In this document: positions 37,891 through 49,264 of the stretch, piece after piece
How positions within the stretch are numbered: position 1 is the stretch's first letter
How the letters are laid out: every line of letters begins with the position of its first letter
DNA from: Pyronema omphalodes
Taxonomy: Eukaryota; Ascomycota; Pezizomycetes; Pezizales; Pyronemataceae
Assembly: GCA_024516155.1 (NCBI GenBank)
Contig: JAJJXM010000086.1
Location: forward strand, 1 to 64,000
Length of the DNA: 64,000 bases
Reading direction: 5' to 3'
The notes under the pieces: model-generated
What the model was told of the DNA's origin: nothing
The model's input: only the letters and a program-made list of their open reading frames with translations
The model's database searches: none
Translations under genes and position numbers: made by a program

Positions 37891-39199
37891 TCATTCATCC
37901 TGTCTTCCCGGTCCCGCAGCCCAGCTTTTACAAACCTCATAACTAGAAATCATAATAGCACAAGCGGGGGCAACTTTCAACATTCTCGGACTACAACCCC
38001 TCCACAAACCCCTCACTCCTTCCTCTTTCCAAATATCTTTCAAAGCACCCAGCATAGTACCTGAAATCGTTCCTCTACTGGCAACAATTTGTTGTCTCGT
38101 TTTTCCCACATCGAAGGGTGTTGTAACGAACGCTGCAACAGCGCCGGAAATTGCTCCTGCTAGGAAGGAATCGGAGAAGGTGTGCTCGGAGTGTAATTCC
38201 TCTCTGTTACGATGAGATGCAGAAGAGGGTCGAATTCCAGACGGGTGGTCGTGGTGTAATGACCATTGTGCCTCTCGCTGCGTTTGTAAGGACTCTTTGA
38301 TGGTCTCGTAGCCGAACCAGTAGATGCCGGAGAATGGTACATCTCGCCATAACGTAAGTCCTAGACCCCGCCATAAAGATGTTACTCCTTCGGTATGTAC
38401 CATAGTCTTAACACCGGACCAGGTAGCTCGGAAACTTCCCTCCCCTGTGGTGCTGGTTGCTTGTAATCTTGTTTTAAACATCTCGACTGGACTGATAACA
38501 CTCGCGGCCAAAGCACGTGCCGAAGATCCCGCAATCAATGGCGCCCAGGTATCCCCCAACCCCGCAAACGGTGAAGCTTCTGAAAACCGTAACCAATCAT
38601 AACCAGTGAAATAAATAACATTACTCGGCACTGACATCAATAGTGTCGGGCTCAGTCCTCTCCATAGTGATGTAACACCTTCATATCTTGCAATTTTGGT
38701 TAAGCCCTCCCAGGTGCCGGAGAAGGAGCGCCGGGAGGATTCGTCGATTAAGCAGCTTTCGATAAGGTTGGGTGCTGCTAGGCATGCGGATGCCTCGGAG
38801 GAGGCGGAGGAGGCCCAGGCACCGGAAGCACCGGCTGGTGGGAAAAATATCTCACGACAGCAGGCGGTGACACCGAGGGTAGGAGGAGGGTTAAGGAAAC
38901 GAGTACGGCCGAGATGGTCGTAAGATAGAGCTGGAGAATTTCCGGTGGGAACTTGTGATTGAAGGCGAACGCGGACTACGTCGAGAGGTGTTACTGAAGA
39001 AGCAAGTTAATAGCTGTGTTGGTTTATTGGTACTGGAAGACATGGGCTTACCAAGCAAGCTTGTCAACAAGCTCCCAGAGCAGGCAGCTAGCATACGCTG
39101 AGCTGGAGAGATTGTGGTTTCAGGAGCTTTACGCGGTCGGGCATCGCGGAGGTTTTCGAGCTCTAGGGTGTTTGCGCTGCGGCGAGAGTCGCGGGACAT
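37891..39199 (-). CDS. MTM1: Mitochondrial carrier, Mtm1/SLC25A39-40 type
   Basis: Exon 1 39199-39052 and exon 2 38993-37891 encode 416 aa, with a 58-bp intron (GTAAGC to TTCAG). The phase-1 junction rebuilds the first carrier signature LLVTPLDVVRVRLQSQ. The other two signatures are SPVEMFKTRLQ (about residue 216) and TTPFDVGKTRQQ (about 342). Between the first two signatures is a long loop with GVTACCREIFF and IARYEGVTSLWRGLSPTLLM, characteristic of the Mtm1/SLC25A39 branch. Known role: inner-membrane carrier needed for mitochondrial manganese/iron homeostasis (SOD2 metallation) and, for SLC25A39/40, glutathione import. Start chosen at MSRDSRRSANTLELENL. An in-frame ATG 96 bp upstream (39295) would add 32 residues before it and is less likely. 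Confidence 0.93.
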
Positions 39200-40251
39200 T
39201 GTGGGTTGTTGCTGGTGCGGGGAGCTTGGTAAGCGGGTTTTCGAGGTGTTGATATCGAAATTTGTTGTGACTGAGGAGTTTGGAGCTCCTAGCATCCCCG
39301 GGTGAAAATCCTCTGTCGTTGATTGAATTTATCGGTGTTGCGATGGTGGTTTATGTACTTTCGAGGCGTGTTGAAGCATGGAAAAGTCTCTGTCGGACGG
39401 TTAAGGTTGGAGTGGGGGAGGTCCGGGAAGTGTTTGTCACCATGGAAGATATCAAAAGACGCTTATCTAAATGGGGAATAAACAGGGCAGAACGGTAACC
39501 GAAGGGTGTTTAGCCACGTGATATGGCCGATGGAGTGCATTAGACCGGCGGGTAGGCGGACTAGATTTTGCTAAGGCATCGAGATGCGGGGGGACCTGAA
39601 CTTGTCTGAAGCGAAGAATTTAGGTGAGTTCCATATCAATTGCGACAGGATCGTCATGAGAAACGGGTTCTGGAAATTTTAGGATGAGGTAACCGGTGAT
39701 GCAGATCAGGGAATGGAAAAACAGAGCCAATCAGCGGATTTGAAACGAAAAACCTCAATCAAGTTGAGATTTGCCACAAAAAATTAATGAAATCAGTGGC
39801 TTTTTTGAAGGCTTGGGAAGGTATTTCTCTCTTGATTTTCTTTCTTGACGGCCTTTTGTTTTATGACGAACATTCAAGTGTCAGCGCTACGCAAAGGAAA
39901 ACTGCATGATAATCAATCCACGATCAACGTCTCTGATAGTTTCAAATAAATTAAGGTTTAAAGAATTATAATGTTCAAAACACGTCTCTTCGAGCTCTTT
40001 CCTTGAAACAAACCCAAAGTATCGTTTCCATAAACTCGGCGTGATGTCTCATACGCTTAGTGCGAACATCCCATCCCCGTAACGGAGCATCCCTAACAGG
40101 GTGACGTTGGCGCTTCTCGAGCTCAAGCTCAATCAGCCTCGCAGCATCACCACTCCTCGCAAACGGGCCACTCACCTTGATCTCAAATACCCCGCATCTC
40201 TATAAACCTATTCTACACCTACAAACCAGTTTTCAGTACCCTAAATACGCA
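39200..40251. other. Divergent intergenic region between MTM1 and the SEC17-like gene
   Basis: About 1.05 kb that must hold both promoters. The ORFs at 39280-39498 and 39975-40175 have no support. A TATAAACC element lies at about 40201-40208, some 50 bp upstream of the SEC17-like start. Confidence 0.5.
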
Positions 40252-41680
40252 ATGGAGAGTGCCGACTCTATCTATGCTAAGGTCACTCGTTGCCCTGCCC
40301 CCGTCCGTGCGGAGCCGCTGTTAACACACCGTAGGCCCAGTCCAAGCTGAAGTCAGCGCGCGGTGGTTTCAACTTTTTCGGAAACAGAAGAGATAAGCTT
40401 GAGGATGCTGCGGAGGAGTTTAGAAATGCGGCAAATAGATATATGGGAGAGCAAAAGCGTATGTCCACGGCAACCGTACCTCAGCCTTACCTACCCCTCG
40501 AGCCCATCGCTTCGCGTTACATGCATTAATCCAGGGCCGCCACAAATCCCCCGCACTTGTACAAGCTATGATTTCAGTCCACAGCTTGCTCAAAAATCAT
40601 TCTTCGCCGCTAGAGATGACTTGTTATGGATTACTAACGGCGGAACTATAGATGAAACCGCATCCGCTTGTTTCGTAGAAGTCGCCAAAATTCAAAATGA
40701 AATCGACGAAGGATACGATGCTGCGATGGCCTATGTGGAGGCATCCAAATGCATGAACGCAGCCGACCTTGCACCCCCGGTTCGTGCTGAGAAGGCGGCC
40801 GATCTTCTCAGCCAGGCCATCACATACTTTACAACCACGAAAGTCGACTACTACCGCGCCGCCAAATTACAGGAGCAGTTGGTTGCTATCTTGGAGTCGG
40901 GAGACCGTCTCCAGAGAGCTATTAAGGAATGCAAGGAAAGCGGAAAGAATTATGACTATGGCCAGGTTACGGCTTCTGCCACTGGAAGGAAGATGTACCT
41001 CAAGGCGGCGGAGCTGTCAGCTAAATTGGGAATGGCTGATCCCGAGGAGGAGTTTGTTATTTGGACTGGAGAGACTAGCTCGAATTACGAGAACATCACC
41101 ACGGGAGCATTGCATGAGGCGATAAACTTGTTTGAAAAGGTTGCAGCTGGATATAAGCAGTCTGGCGCCGCAGCTACTTGGACGATAAAGGAGTGTTATT
41201 TCAAGGCAGCTTTGTGTTGGTTGATGATTGGATGCAAGAAGGTTCGATTTTTAGCCCAAAAATAATGACTTAATGATGGGCATTTGGAAGCTAACATAAA
41301 GGAAACAGAACGAGGTTGACTCCATTAACATGGCCTTAACGAAATACTGCGAAATGGACAAGGCCTTCCCCACATATCTCGAGTACGGATTTGTCTTGGT
41401 ATTACTCCTCTTCTATGCTTAGCATAAATTTTTGGGCAGTACTGACATCCTACAGTCTCTCGTGCAGGCGATTGAAAAGAAGGACCGCGAGGGATTTGTT
41501 CAGATCCGCACAACCCAATCAGCACGCTTCTCAACACTACCAGAGTGGGCTCACAGAATTTTTGCGGCTTGCGAGGAGAACTTCTTCTTTGCTGCACCGG
41601 CTCCTTTTGCCTACCAGGGCGAGGCCACTGGGGAGGGAATGATTGCGGATGATGACGACGGAGAAATCGATTTGTCGTAA
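40252..41680 (+). CDS. Divergent alpha-SNAP (Sec17) family protein
   Basis: Exons 40252-40281, 40335-40458, 40652-41241, 41309-41398 and 41456-41680 encode 352 aa; all phases close, and introns 2-4 show ACTAAC, GCTAAC and ACTGAC branch sites. The N-terminus has the SNAP fold start (ARGGFNFFGNRRDKLEDAAE, then FRNAANRYMGEQK). It is followed by TPR-like helical pairs (DEGYDAAMAYVEASKCM, DLLSQAITYFTTTKVDYYRAA, YFKAALCWLMIGCKK). Known family role: alpha/gamma-SNAP adapts NSF/Sec18 to SNARE complexes for disassembly. It is longer than canonical Sec17 (about 290 aa). Its C-terminus ends in DDDDGEIDLS instead of the conserved DKWKTTILLRIK-type end, so it may be a paralogue and not the housekeeping Sec17. 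The first donor (GTCACT) is weak. The Sec20 gene follows 0.54 kb downstream on the same strand. Confidence 0.82.
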
Positions 41681-42218
41681 TGCGTGGAAAGCTGCGGTTT
41701 GGCAAATATTGGGAAATTAGCTGGGGAAACAGGCTGTGAAAGAAGCGTGCAATTGACTTTCGGGAAGAGTTTCGGAGAGGTGGAGATGATTAATGTTTGT
41801 GTTATGCAACTTGTTTTTGTTTACTTACCTAGAATCACTGAATGAAGGAAATATCTTTAATGATGGAGTAAATTATAAGAGTAGGAGAGAATTGCAGAAT
41901 TACATAAAGACAATGAAGATATCTTGTACAATGTGAGGGAGACAATTTTTATTGAGAATTTATGTATTTGCCGTGCTTAGCTTTGAATTTGTATCCGAAA
42001 AATCGCCCCCGCTGGTACCCGGGGATTGCAGTTGACCCACCCGGCATCCCGTACTCTAGCTTAAATTCGGCCCGCGCTCGCTTATCATCGGATCTAATCA
42101 GATCCGTCGCGTCTGCATGGTGACATGCCAAAATTCCAGGTTCATGCCACCTCGCCAAAGCTCTCGACAGCTCTCGATTCTACCACACAAACACTCAATT
42201 CCCATCCAACCCACCACA
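41681..42218. other. Intergenic region between the SEC17-like gene and SEC20
   Basis: Holds the 3' UTR of the SNAP-family gene and the SEC20 promoter. No gene was seen. ORFs on the minus strand (41949-42158, 42098-42439) are shadows. Confidence 0.55.
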
Positions 42219-43700
42219 ATGGCGTCAGGTTTACTAACAATATCCGAGCGTCTCCATGCTCTATCAGATACACATAAAGAAGTACCATCTCCAACTCCCC
42301 ACCTTACCTCATGACCAGCATCCCCAGCACCCAGCTTCCCAAAGCCACCATGAAATTCCATTAAAACAAACCAAAAACTAACCCCCCCGCCTCCCCGGCA
42401 GTGCATGACCCAAATTTCCCTTCTCTCCCGTAGTTCCACCCCTCAATCCGACCTCACCGAAAACCTCCACCACCTCCTCCGCGAAGCCGAATCAGAATAC
42501 GCCTCCCTCCTCGACGACTCCGGCCTATCCTGTCCCCTTGGCTCCTCCTGCACCCACGCAGGTACCACCCACACCTCCCACACCGACACCGGTCTCTCCT
42601 CCCTTATCTCCAAAATCGGCGAGGACCTGAAAATCGCCCGCCGTCAGTACCGTAAAGCTTTACTCCAGGCCCGGGCCAACTCCGCGCAGCTCCAGGCACA
42701 ACCGAAAAGAGCTACTAATGAGAAGGTTCAGCAGCAGGATGTGGTTGTTGCTGCGGCTTCCGATGTTACGGCGGCTTTGAGAAGGACTCAGCAGCTGATG
42801 GTCGCGGAGTTGCAGAAATCTAGATTTGTGACTGAGACGTTGGAGGAGAGTACAGAGGCGTTAAGAATGCTCGGGGATCGATACCAGGCGTTTGATAATA
42901 TGCTGGGTAAATCGAAGGAGTTGATAAGGGAGCTGGTGAGGAAAAATAAAAGTGATAAATGGTACTATGAAACGGCGATTAAAATGTTGGTGGGAATGTT
43001 TGTGTGGATTATTATTAGAAGGTTGCTTTGGGGCCCGATTATATTGCTAGTTGTGTGGCCGCTGAAAATGGTTTGGTGGACGGGTGGTAGGGTTGTTGGT
43101 TTGGCGGTGGGAGAGAAACCGAGAGCGTTGAGTAGACTGGAATTTGAAGCTGTGGGAACGAAGGTGGAAAGTATGGTTACGATACAGACGCAGAGTATAC
43201 CGGCAATTTCAACAGCCATCTCCCCAGCACCATCGGATGGAGCTAAGCAAGAGATAAAGACAATGTCACAAATCGTTGCAGATATCATCGACGATCCAAC
43301 AGCTGCTACTACGATACTACCTAATACGAAGAGTAGGCGATTCGAAGACCCACCGATCGAAGTACCAGCGGAGGAACAAAAATTAGATTCCAACCCCAAA
43401 CCAGACTCCAACCCAGCAGCAGCACCAGTACCAGCAACAGAAAACAGAGAGGAAAACGAAAAACCAGCACCAGCAGCACCAGCAGCACCGGTAACAGAAA
43501 ACGAAGACAAAAACGAACCAATCCAAGAACAAACAACAGAAAACGAAGAATTACGTAACGCTATCAACGAAGCTGTTAAGGATGCCATTAATGAAGCTGT
43601 TGGGCAGGAAATGGGATTAAACGATGATGAACAATCCCCACAGGCTGATGCTGGAATTTATACAGAGCAAGTTGTGGAGAGGAGGAGGGATGAGTTGTAG
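42219..43700 (+). CDS. SEC20: Sec20-type ER SNARE protein
   Basis: Exons 42219-42281 and 42402-43700 encode 453 aa. The 120-bp intron has a CTAACC site before GGCAG, and the phase-0 junction gives DTHKE then CMTQISLLSR. The Sec20 domain (Pfam Sec20 type) is clear: SDVTAALRRTQQLMVAELQK, FVTETLEESTEALRML, YQAFDNMLGKSKELIREL, KNKSDKWYYETA, then a membrane anchor (FVWIIIRRLLWGPIILLVVW, about residues 220-245). Known role: t-SNARE of the ER that works with Ufe1, Use1 and Sec22 in retrograde Golgi-to-ER fusion, tethered by the Dsl1 complex. After the anchor come about 200 residues rich in Glu, Pro, Ala and Asn, predicted disordered and lumenal. I do not see the HDEL retrieval signal known in yeast Sec20; the protein ends in RRRDEL, which is a possible equivalent. 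Confidence 0.92.
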
Positions 43701-43879
43701 ATTGTGTATGGATCTTGGAATGATGGGGAGAGGAGGAGGGGGGTGGATGGATGCGTGGTTGTGTGGATGGAAAATAACTGGATGACTGGACAACTGGGCG
43801 TTTATTATTTTTTATTTTTTGGAGGGGGAGTAGGAGGAGGAGGAGGGGGAGGAGGTTTAATGGAAGAAATATTGGGGGT

Positions 43880-43896
43880 GGGGGGGGGGGGGGGGG
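43880..43896. repeat. Poly(G) run
   Basis: About 17 consecutive G within a G-rich GGAGGGGG stretch. Confidence 0.85.
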
Positions 43897-44106
43897 TTGG
43901 AGGGATTATGGAGGAACTAGATGTTGCATAGCATAGCATAGCATAGCATAGCGTAATTATCGTACGTCAATCATTACAAATGATATACGATAGGGCGATA
44001 GGATGATGGAAGCTATGGAAGCTATGGCTATATACTCACATCTACATAATTCATGAGTTTATGGATTGGGTCGTTACTCGTACATAGAGAAATCGGAAAT
44101 AAAAAA

Positions 44107-44196
44107 TGAATGAAAAATGAAAAATGAAAAATGAAAAATGAAAAATGAAAAATGAAAAATGAAAAATGAAAAATGAAAAATGAAAAATAAAAAATG
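44107..44196. repeat. GAAAAAT heptamer array
   Basis: About 12 GAAAAAT units, decaying into GAGAAAT variants at the 3' side. The minus strand stays open as a Phe/Ile/His repeat frame, which is not a gene. Confidence 0.9.
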
Positions 44197-44883
44197 AGAA
44201 ATGAGAAATGAGAAATAAAAAACAAGAAACGAAAAATCAACTTCGAAGGAAACGTCAAGATTAGATATAGAATGGATGTAGTTGTTATGTACATATACTA
44301 CTGGGTTTCTGTCAAGTACATATATATATATACAAACAAAACAAAAAAATGAAAAAAAACAAAACAAAAAAAAAAATGAAAAAAATGAAAAAAATGAAAA
44401 AATGAAAAAATGAAAAAATGAGAAGAATGGGGGTGAAAAAAATGAAAAAAATGAAAAAAAAACAAAAAAAAAAAAAAAAAAACAATGACAAAAATGAAAA
44501 AAATGACGAAAAATTAAAAAGATTGAGCCTGTGATGAAATTATGACTGTTCTACGGCTCGTGACTGGTTGTGAAATGGATTGTTTTTGTATTGTATAGGT
44601 ATTAGGTGATAGAAGAAATAAATTGGGGTTTTATGAGTTGGAACTTGCTTGGAACTTGAATAGATAGAGAATAAAATAAAGTATAACAACAATCCGAAAC
44701 TAAAGTCCTTTCTTCTACATACTATTATTACTTTTTTTGACCCTTCATGTTATGTACATAGCAAAAAACTGATCACCGGTGACCAGTGATGGATTCATGT
44801 TGCATCACTCGTTGTGGGGATTTATTTGGTTGTGTATGTATGTATGTATTCCCATTCTAATAAACTGTAAATTTAAATATAAC

Positions 44884-45000
44884 TGTAATTGTAAGTATAA
44901 ATTTAACTGTAACTGTAGCTATAACTGTAACTATAACTATAACTATAACTATAACTATAACTATAACTATAACTATAACTGCAACTATAACTATAACTGT
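44884..45000. repeat. AACTAT hexamer array
   Basis: About 18 imperfect AACTAT/AACTGT units. Confidence 0.9.
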
Positions 45001-45957
45001 ATAAATCAAAATACATCAACATACAATAGACATACAAAAGGTACTGGGTATATACTATCAGTCAGTCTACAAAAAAAGAAGCTTCATCGTAGTAGTGATA
45101 GCATGGAACTGGTATTTTGCGGTGTGGGATACTGGCTGGGATGGGATGCAGGATGGAAACGGTCTTTGGGGAGTGGTTATATTATACAGGGTACTGATGA
45201 TATGATGTAAGATATTATTTGTGATTGAGGTGCGAGTTCGTGAGGGGAGGTTTGCGGAATCAATAGTTGAAGAGTGCCTGTTGAGCCGTGTTCTGTGTTG
45301 TGACTGCTTGTAGCGGTGGATGTTGCCTTAGCGCACATCTCCTCGTTGTGTTTGTTCTGTCGATGGTATCTTTCCTCGTTATCCAATGTCACTCACTAGG
45401 ATCTCCATCTCCATCTTTCTGTCTCTCTTGGTCCTCCCAAGTGCCAGCTCATCTTACGTCTGACCATGAGCACTTTCACATCAATGTTATTCCTCATCCT
45501 GCCCCCCTCCTGCCCCCCTCCCCCTCCCCCTCCCCCCCCAGGACCCTCGCCTAACCAACAATTCCAATTTCCATCAGAATCTCCAGTTATGGACAATAAC
45601 GCAAACTAGCCTAAAGCTTGAAACAAATCCCGGAGTAAAATATGTAGCAGTAGTAGTTGTTTCATGGAATAGGTAGTATAAATCTCATGATTTGTGTAAA
45701 ACCTGACTAATCAAAGTGTGTGTATATCATGAATATAAGTTAAACAACTGTCTCTCCAGGTCAAGTACCAGTAAATAACAACAGAAATAAACCAATCATA
45801 AATAACAGAAGAGCAGTGAACTCCATCCCAAAAAACCAGGGAAACCAAAGAACTCCCAGCACCTGTCCGCGGAACTAATAATTTTCAATAGAAACGCCCT
45901 ACATTCATCCTCCTCCTCCAATTCATCTCGTACCTCTTCCCTCCACCAACTTCCCAA

Positions 45958-48317
45958 TTACACCGTAAAATTATCCTCATTCAACGGACCCCCAATCTTC
46001 GTTGTCTCCGGAGCCACCACCCCCTTAGGCCCTGTAAACTTATCCGTTAACGACCTAATCCCCCTCTGTCTTTGCAAACCCAGATTAACATCGTTCCGAT
46101 TGATCAAATTCAAAACATCCATCGGATTCTCATGTCTTAAATTCACCACCTCACCAGCTCTTCTCGAATAACCACCACTAGCACTAGTAATATCACTACT
46201 CCCTGCATCCTGAAGATTTCCATCTCGGATAGCACCGGCGTCAAAATATACTGCATGGCTTTTACTTTTTCCAAGGAGTGATAGATCTTCGTTATCAGAC
46301 ACCATCTCGACGTCGCCTTTATAGGTGTCGTTGTCGTTGTCGTTGCTAGACATCAGGCTTTCGACTACTTCGAGACCCATGCTGGTATTGTAGTCTACGG
46401 GGACGGTCATCATTGTTGCTTCGGAAGTAGTGTAGGGATATAACTCCGGAAACCCGGCTTCTTGGCTGGCGTATACGTTAAGATAATTCTGGGAGTTATT
46501 GCTCACAAAGGCTTCGTTGAATAACTGCATTGGAAGATGACCGAACGATAAGTAATCCGTAAATTGTGCAAAGTGATCATTTCCAACTCCAAGCCCAACA
46601 GTGGAGTAACTTAATTCGGCGGTGTAGTTGGTAGGATCAACTGCGTATTGTACTCCTGGTTGAAGATTATTTTCGAAGCAGTGGCTGGAGTCTGGTGTGG
46701 GTATCATGTTTGGAAGTTGATTTATACTACGGCTTAGGTTCCGGATAGTCTTCTTTAGTTTCTTGTACATTCCTTCGATGGGTTTCCAGTATTGCTTTAA
46801 TTCCTTTAGCCACGCTAACCCAATATCTAAACGACGTCTCTGCTCCAGAGAACCGCTGGGGTCGCTAACTTCTAACGCCCGAATAGCGGTAATGTGGCAT
46901 GCATCGGAAATAGCTTGACCGAGGAAGGGAGCGTTGACAATAACCGGCTTCTCATTATTTAGCCTTGCTTCTTGTTTCCGTTGATGTACGTGACACATAA
47001 TTTGCAACACTGCATCGGCGTGGACAAATGCTTTGCGTATGCTCTCAACAATCTGCTGCGGGTGGATGTTTTTCGATATGTAGTCCTTAGGGATTCCAAC
47101 TGTGCGTACGTAACGGTGGACATATGCCATTGCGGTATGCCACATCACGTGCATCATAACAAATGCTCCGGTTGTACCAACTTTGATTTGTCCAGCTAGA
47201 TTTTCGTTGGAATATTCTAGGCCCGTTGGTAGGGTTCTTCGCCAATCTTCGAGCTTTTCGACGAAGTCAAGAAATTCTGTGCCAATAGCTTCTTTCCTGG
47301 GTGTGTAGACTTGGAACCCTGAAAGGTGGATTTGTCTTAGGATGTTTCCCCAGATTCCAACAATTCGAACTAAGAATGCCATTGCACCCATGTACTTCGA
47401 TCCTTGTTTAGGGTGGTACGGGTTAGGACCTAGAAGGTGCTCCGTAATTACGTATTCACCTTTCGTGAATGATGGTTGATTGCAAGGAAGTTGGATGTGA
47501 CAATCGTGATCCTGAACAAGGAATGGCCGGGCAACCCCGTAACTATTAAACCTCTATTTTCTGTCAGTAAATAGATCATCACATTATGGGTATATGTGTT
47601 TGTGTACGGCAGGAGGGGGTTGAAGCTTACATCCATAAGATAGTAGGACCAATAAGTCCGCCGAATACACTCTTTGGCAATTGCATTTCTTTCTTTATCC
47701 TTTTTTCTATTCTCAAGGTTCATATTTAGTGCAGAACCCATTCTTACTGCCATTCCAGCAAACATCCACGCCCTATGTCCGTTGTTACTTCCAAAGTCAT
47801 GTAGTCCCATGTGCACCATGCTCTGCACTACCTCTGGACAGTAGTTGTCGTAATTGTCCCTGATAAGTTCCCTTGTGTATAGGGCCCATTCCTCCTCCTG
47901 GCTTTTAAATGGAGAAAATCTAGCAGAAACAGCGCACATAGAAAACAACAGCACTGGGGGGTGACTGTTTAAATTATCCATAAACGTCTTCTGGTGGAGA
48001 AACGCGTATGCTTGTGAAAATACGTGTTCGAAATAGCACGCCAATAACATTTGTAGAACCTCTGGTCCAGGTAGCCGATGATGGCGTGGGTCCTCTCCTA
48101 TTGGTGGTTGTATTGACGTCGTTGGCGGTGTTTCCATCATCGATAGCGACGTTGGAGTATGGCTCATCGTGCGATGTCTTGATTCAGTAGTCACGATATA
48201 AATCTGCTCGTTATTAAACCTAGTAGGGATTTCTGACATGGAGTTTATCGGCGATGCCGAAGTATACGGATATGGTGAAGAGTTCGCAAACGAGGTTGTT
48301 CTGCCATGGCTATTCAT
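45958..48317 (-). CDS. Fungal-specific transcription factor domain protein
   Basis: Exon 1 48317-47631 and exon 2 47553-45958 encode 760 aa. The 77-bp intron starts GTAAGC and has CTGACAG before AAATAG. The junction rebuilds YWSYYLMDRFNSYGVARPF, the core motif of the fungal_trans middle homology region. This region runs from about residue 75 (GPEVLQMLLACYFEHVFSQA, HPPVLLFSMCAVSARFSP) through GHRAWMFAGMAVRMG to about residue 520. The C-terminal third is acidic and Asn/Asp/Ser-rich (DNDNDT), a plausible activation region. Known family role: nuclear regulators that normally carry an N-terminal Zn2Cys6 DNA-binding cluster. No such cluster is visible in the listed exons or in the 300 bp upstream. 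A possible acceptor lies just before the ATG (TTCGGCTTTAG, about 48344-48354), so upstream exons may be missing. The target pathway is unknown. Confidence 0.85.
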
Positions 48318-48421
48318 TTCTTGCGCTTGAAGTACCCTAAAGCCGAATTAACCCGATCTGCAGTAGAAGACATCGTGAAAGCAATATTGAAATATTGGAG
48401 ACGATTTGGACGAAGATGGAA

Positions 48422-48437
48422 GGGGGGGGGGGGGGGG
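48422..48437. repeat. Poly(G) run
   Basis: About 16 consecutive G, 105 bp upstream of the transcription factor ATG, in its presumed promoter or 5' leader. Confidence 0.85.
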
Positions 48438-49264
48438 TCTAAGGGGGAAAAGACACAGGGTAAACAGCAGGTAGAAAAAGCACGGCATTTTGCCATCCTC
48501 CCGGTCAGTCATCTCAGGCAGCAGTACTATGTCAATGAAACACAGGCATTCAATGGCTGTTGCCAGCGACGTATTTCATGTAAACTGTGAAGCTGTGATA
48601 TGGCAGGGTAACTACTGTAATGGGTGTTTGGAAGCGGAAGTGCATCTCTGTGTGACGTCAAAAATTCGCGTACCTCATTTCCACTGATACACTGCGCGTC
48701 CAGCACCGAAATCCAATAGACCTGGCAACATCAGTATTTCTGCCTGCCGTCGCAGCTCATAGCTTTCGTACCGATAATAGACTGAAACAGACCTGAGAAA
48801 TTATTGAAGGGTTCACGAAGAATAAAAGGTGGAAGGTGGAGTAAACAAGGTGACAGAAGGGTTGTGACCCTATTCCTCAATAGCAGGTACTATAAAGAGC
48901 TTTGGTCTTCTTCAACGAGAACATTCATGTCGGAAATCACACTCGTTTACATACCACTCAACCCCGGGTATATACCTTTATTGCCACGACCATTTCCGGT
49001 ATGCCATCCTAGGACCAGGATGTGGAATTTCACCAGCGATGTTACCAACAAAATAAAATAAAAAACCACCAGACGCCGCTATTCTACTCTAAATACGTCA
49101 AGAAAGTAACATTGATGGCGCCCTTAGTTCAGCTTACACCGAGTAACAGATGATCACCCATTCCTCCAATGTACGTCGGTTACAACATATGCTTTACTCA
49201 TGTGTCATCAGTCGGGTACTTACAACACACCCGTTGAAAACAACTTCGGACTTGCTAGATATTT

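Larger units (their letters stand above)
43701..45957. other. Intergenic, microsatellite-rich, between convergent genes
   Basis: No gene was seen. Contains a poly(G) run, a GAAAAAT array, A-rich DNA (44340-44520) with ATGAAAAA units, an AACTAT array, and a C-rich stretch (45500-45540). ORFs here are repeat-encoded. Confidence 0.55.

Noticed and set aside
37309..37940. Lys/Ser-rich and Asp/Met-rich ORFs near the MTM1 3' end
   Set aside because: Made of A-rich, TATCCA and CTC repeats in the 3' region of two convergent genes.
39975..40175. Minus-strand ORF in the MTM1/SEC17-like divergent region
   Set aside because: Short, no family, and lies in the probable promoter of the SNAP-family gene.
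43704..44367. Gly-rich and Phe/His-rich ORFs
   Set aside because: Encoded by poly(G) and GAAAAAT repeats.
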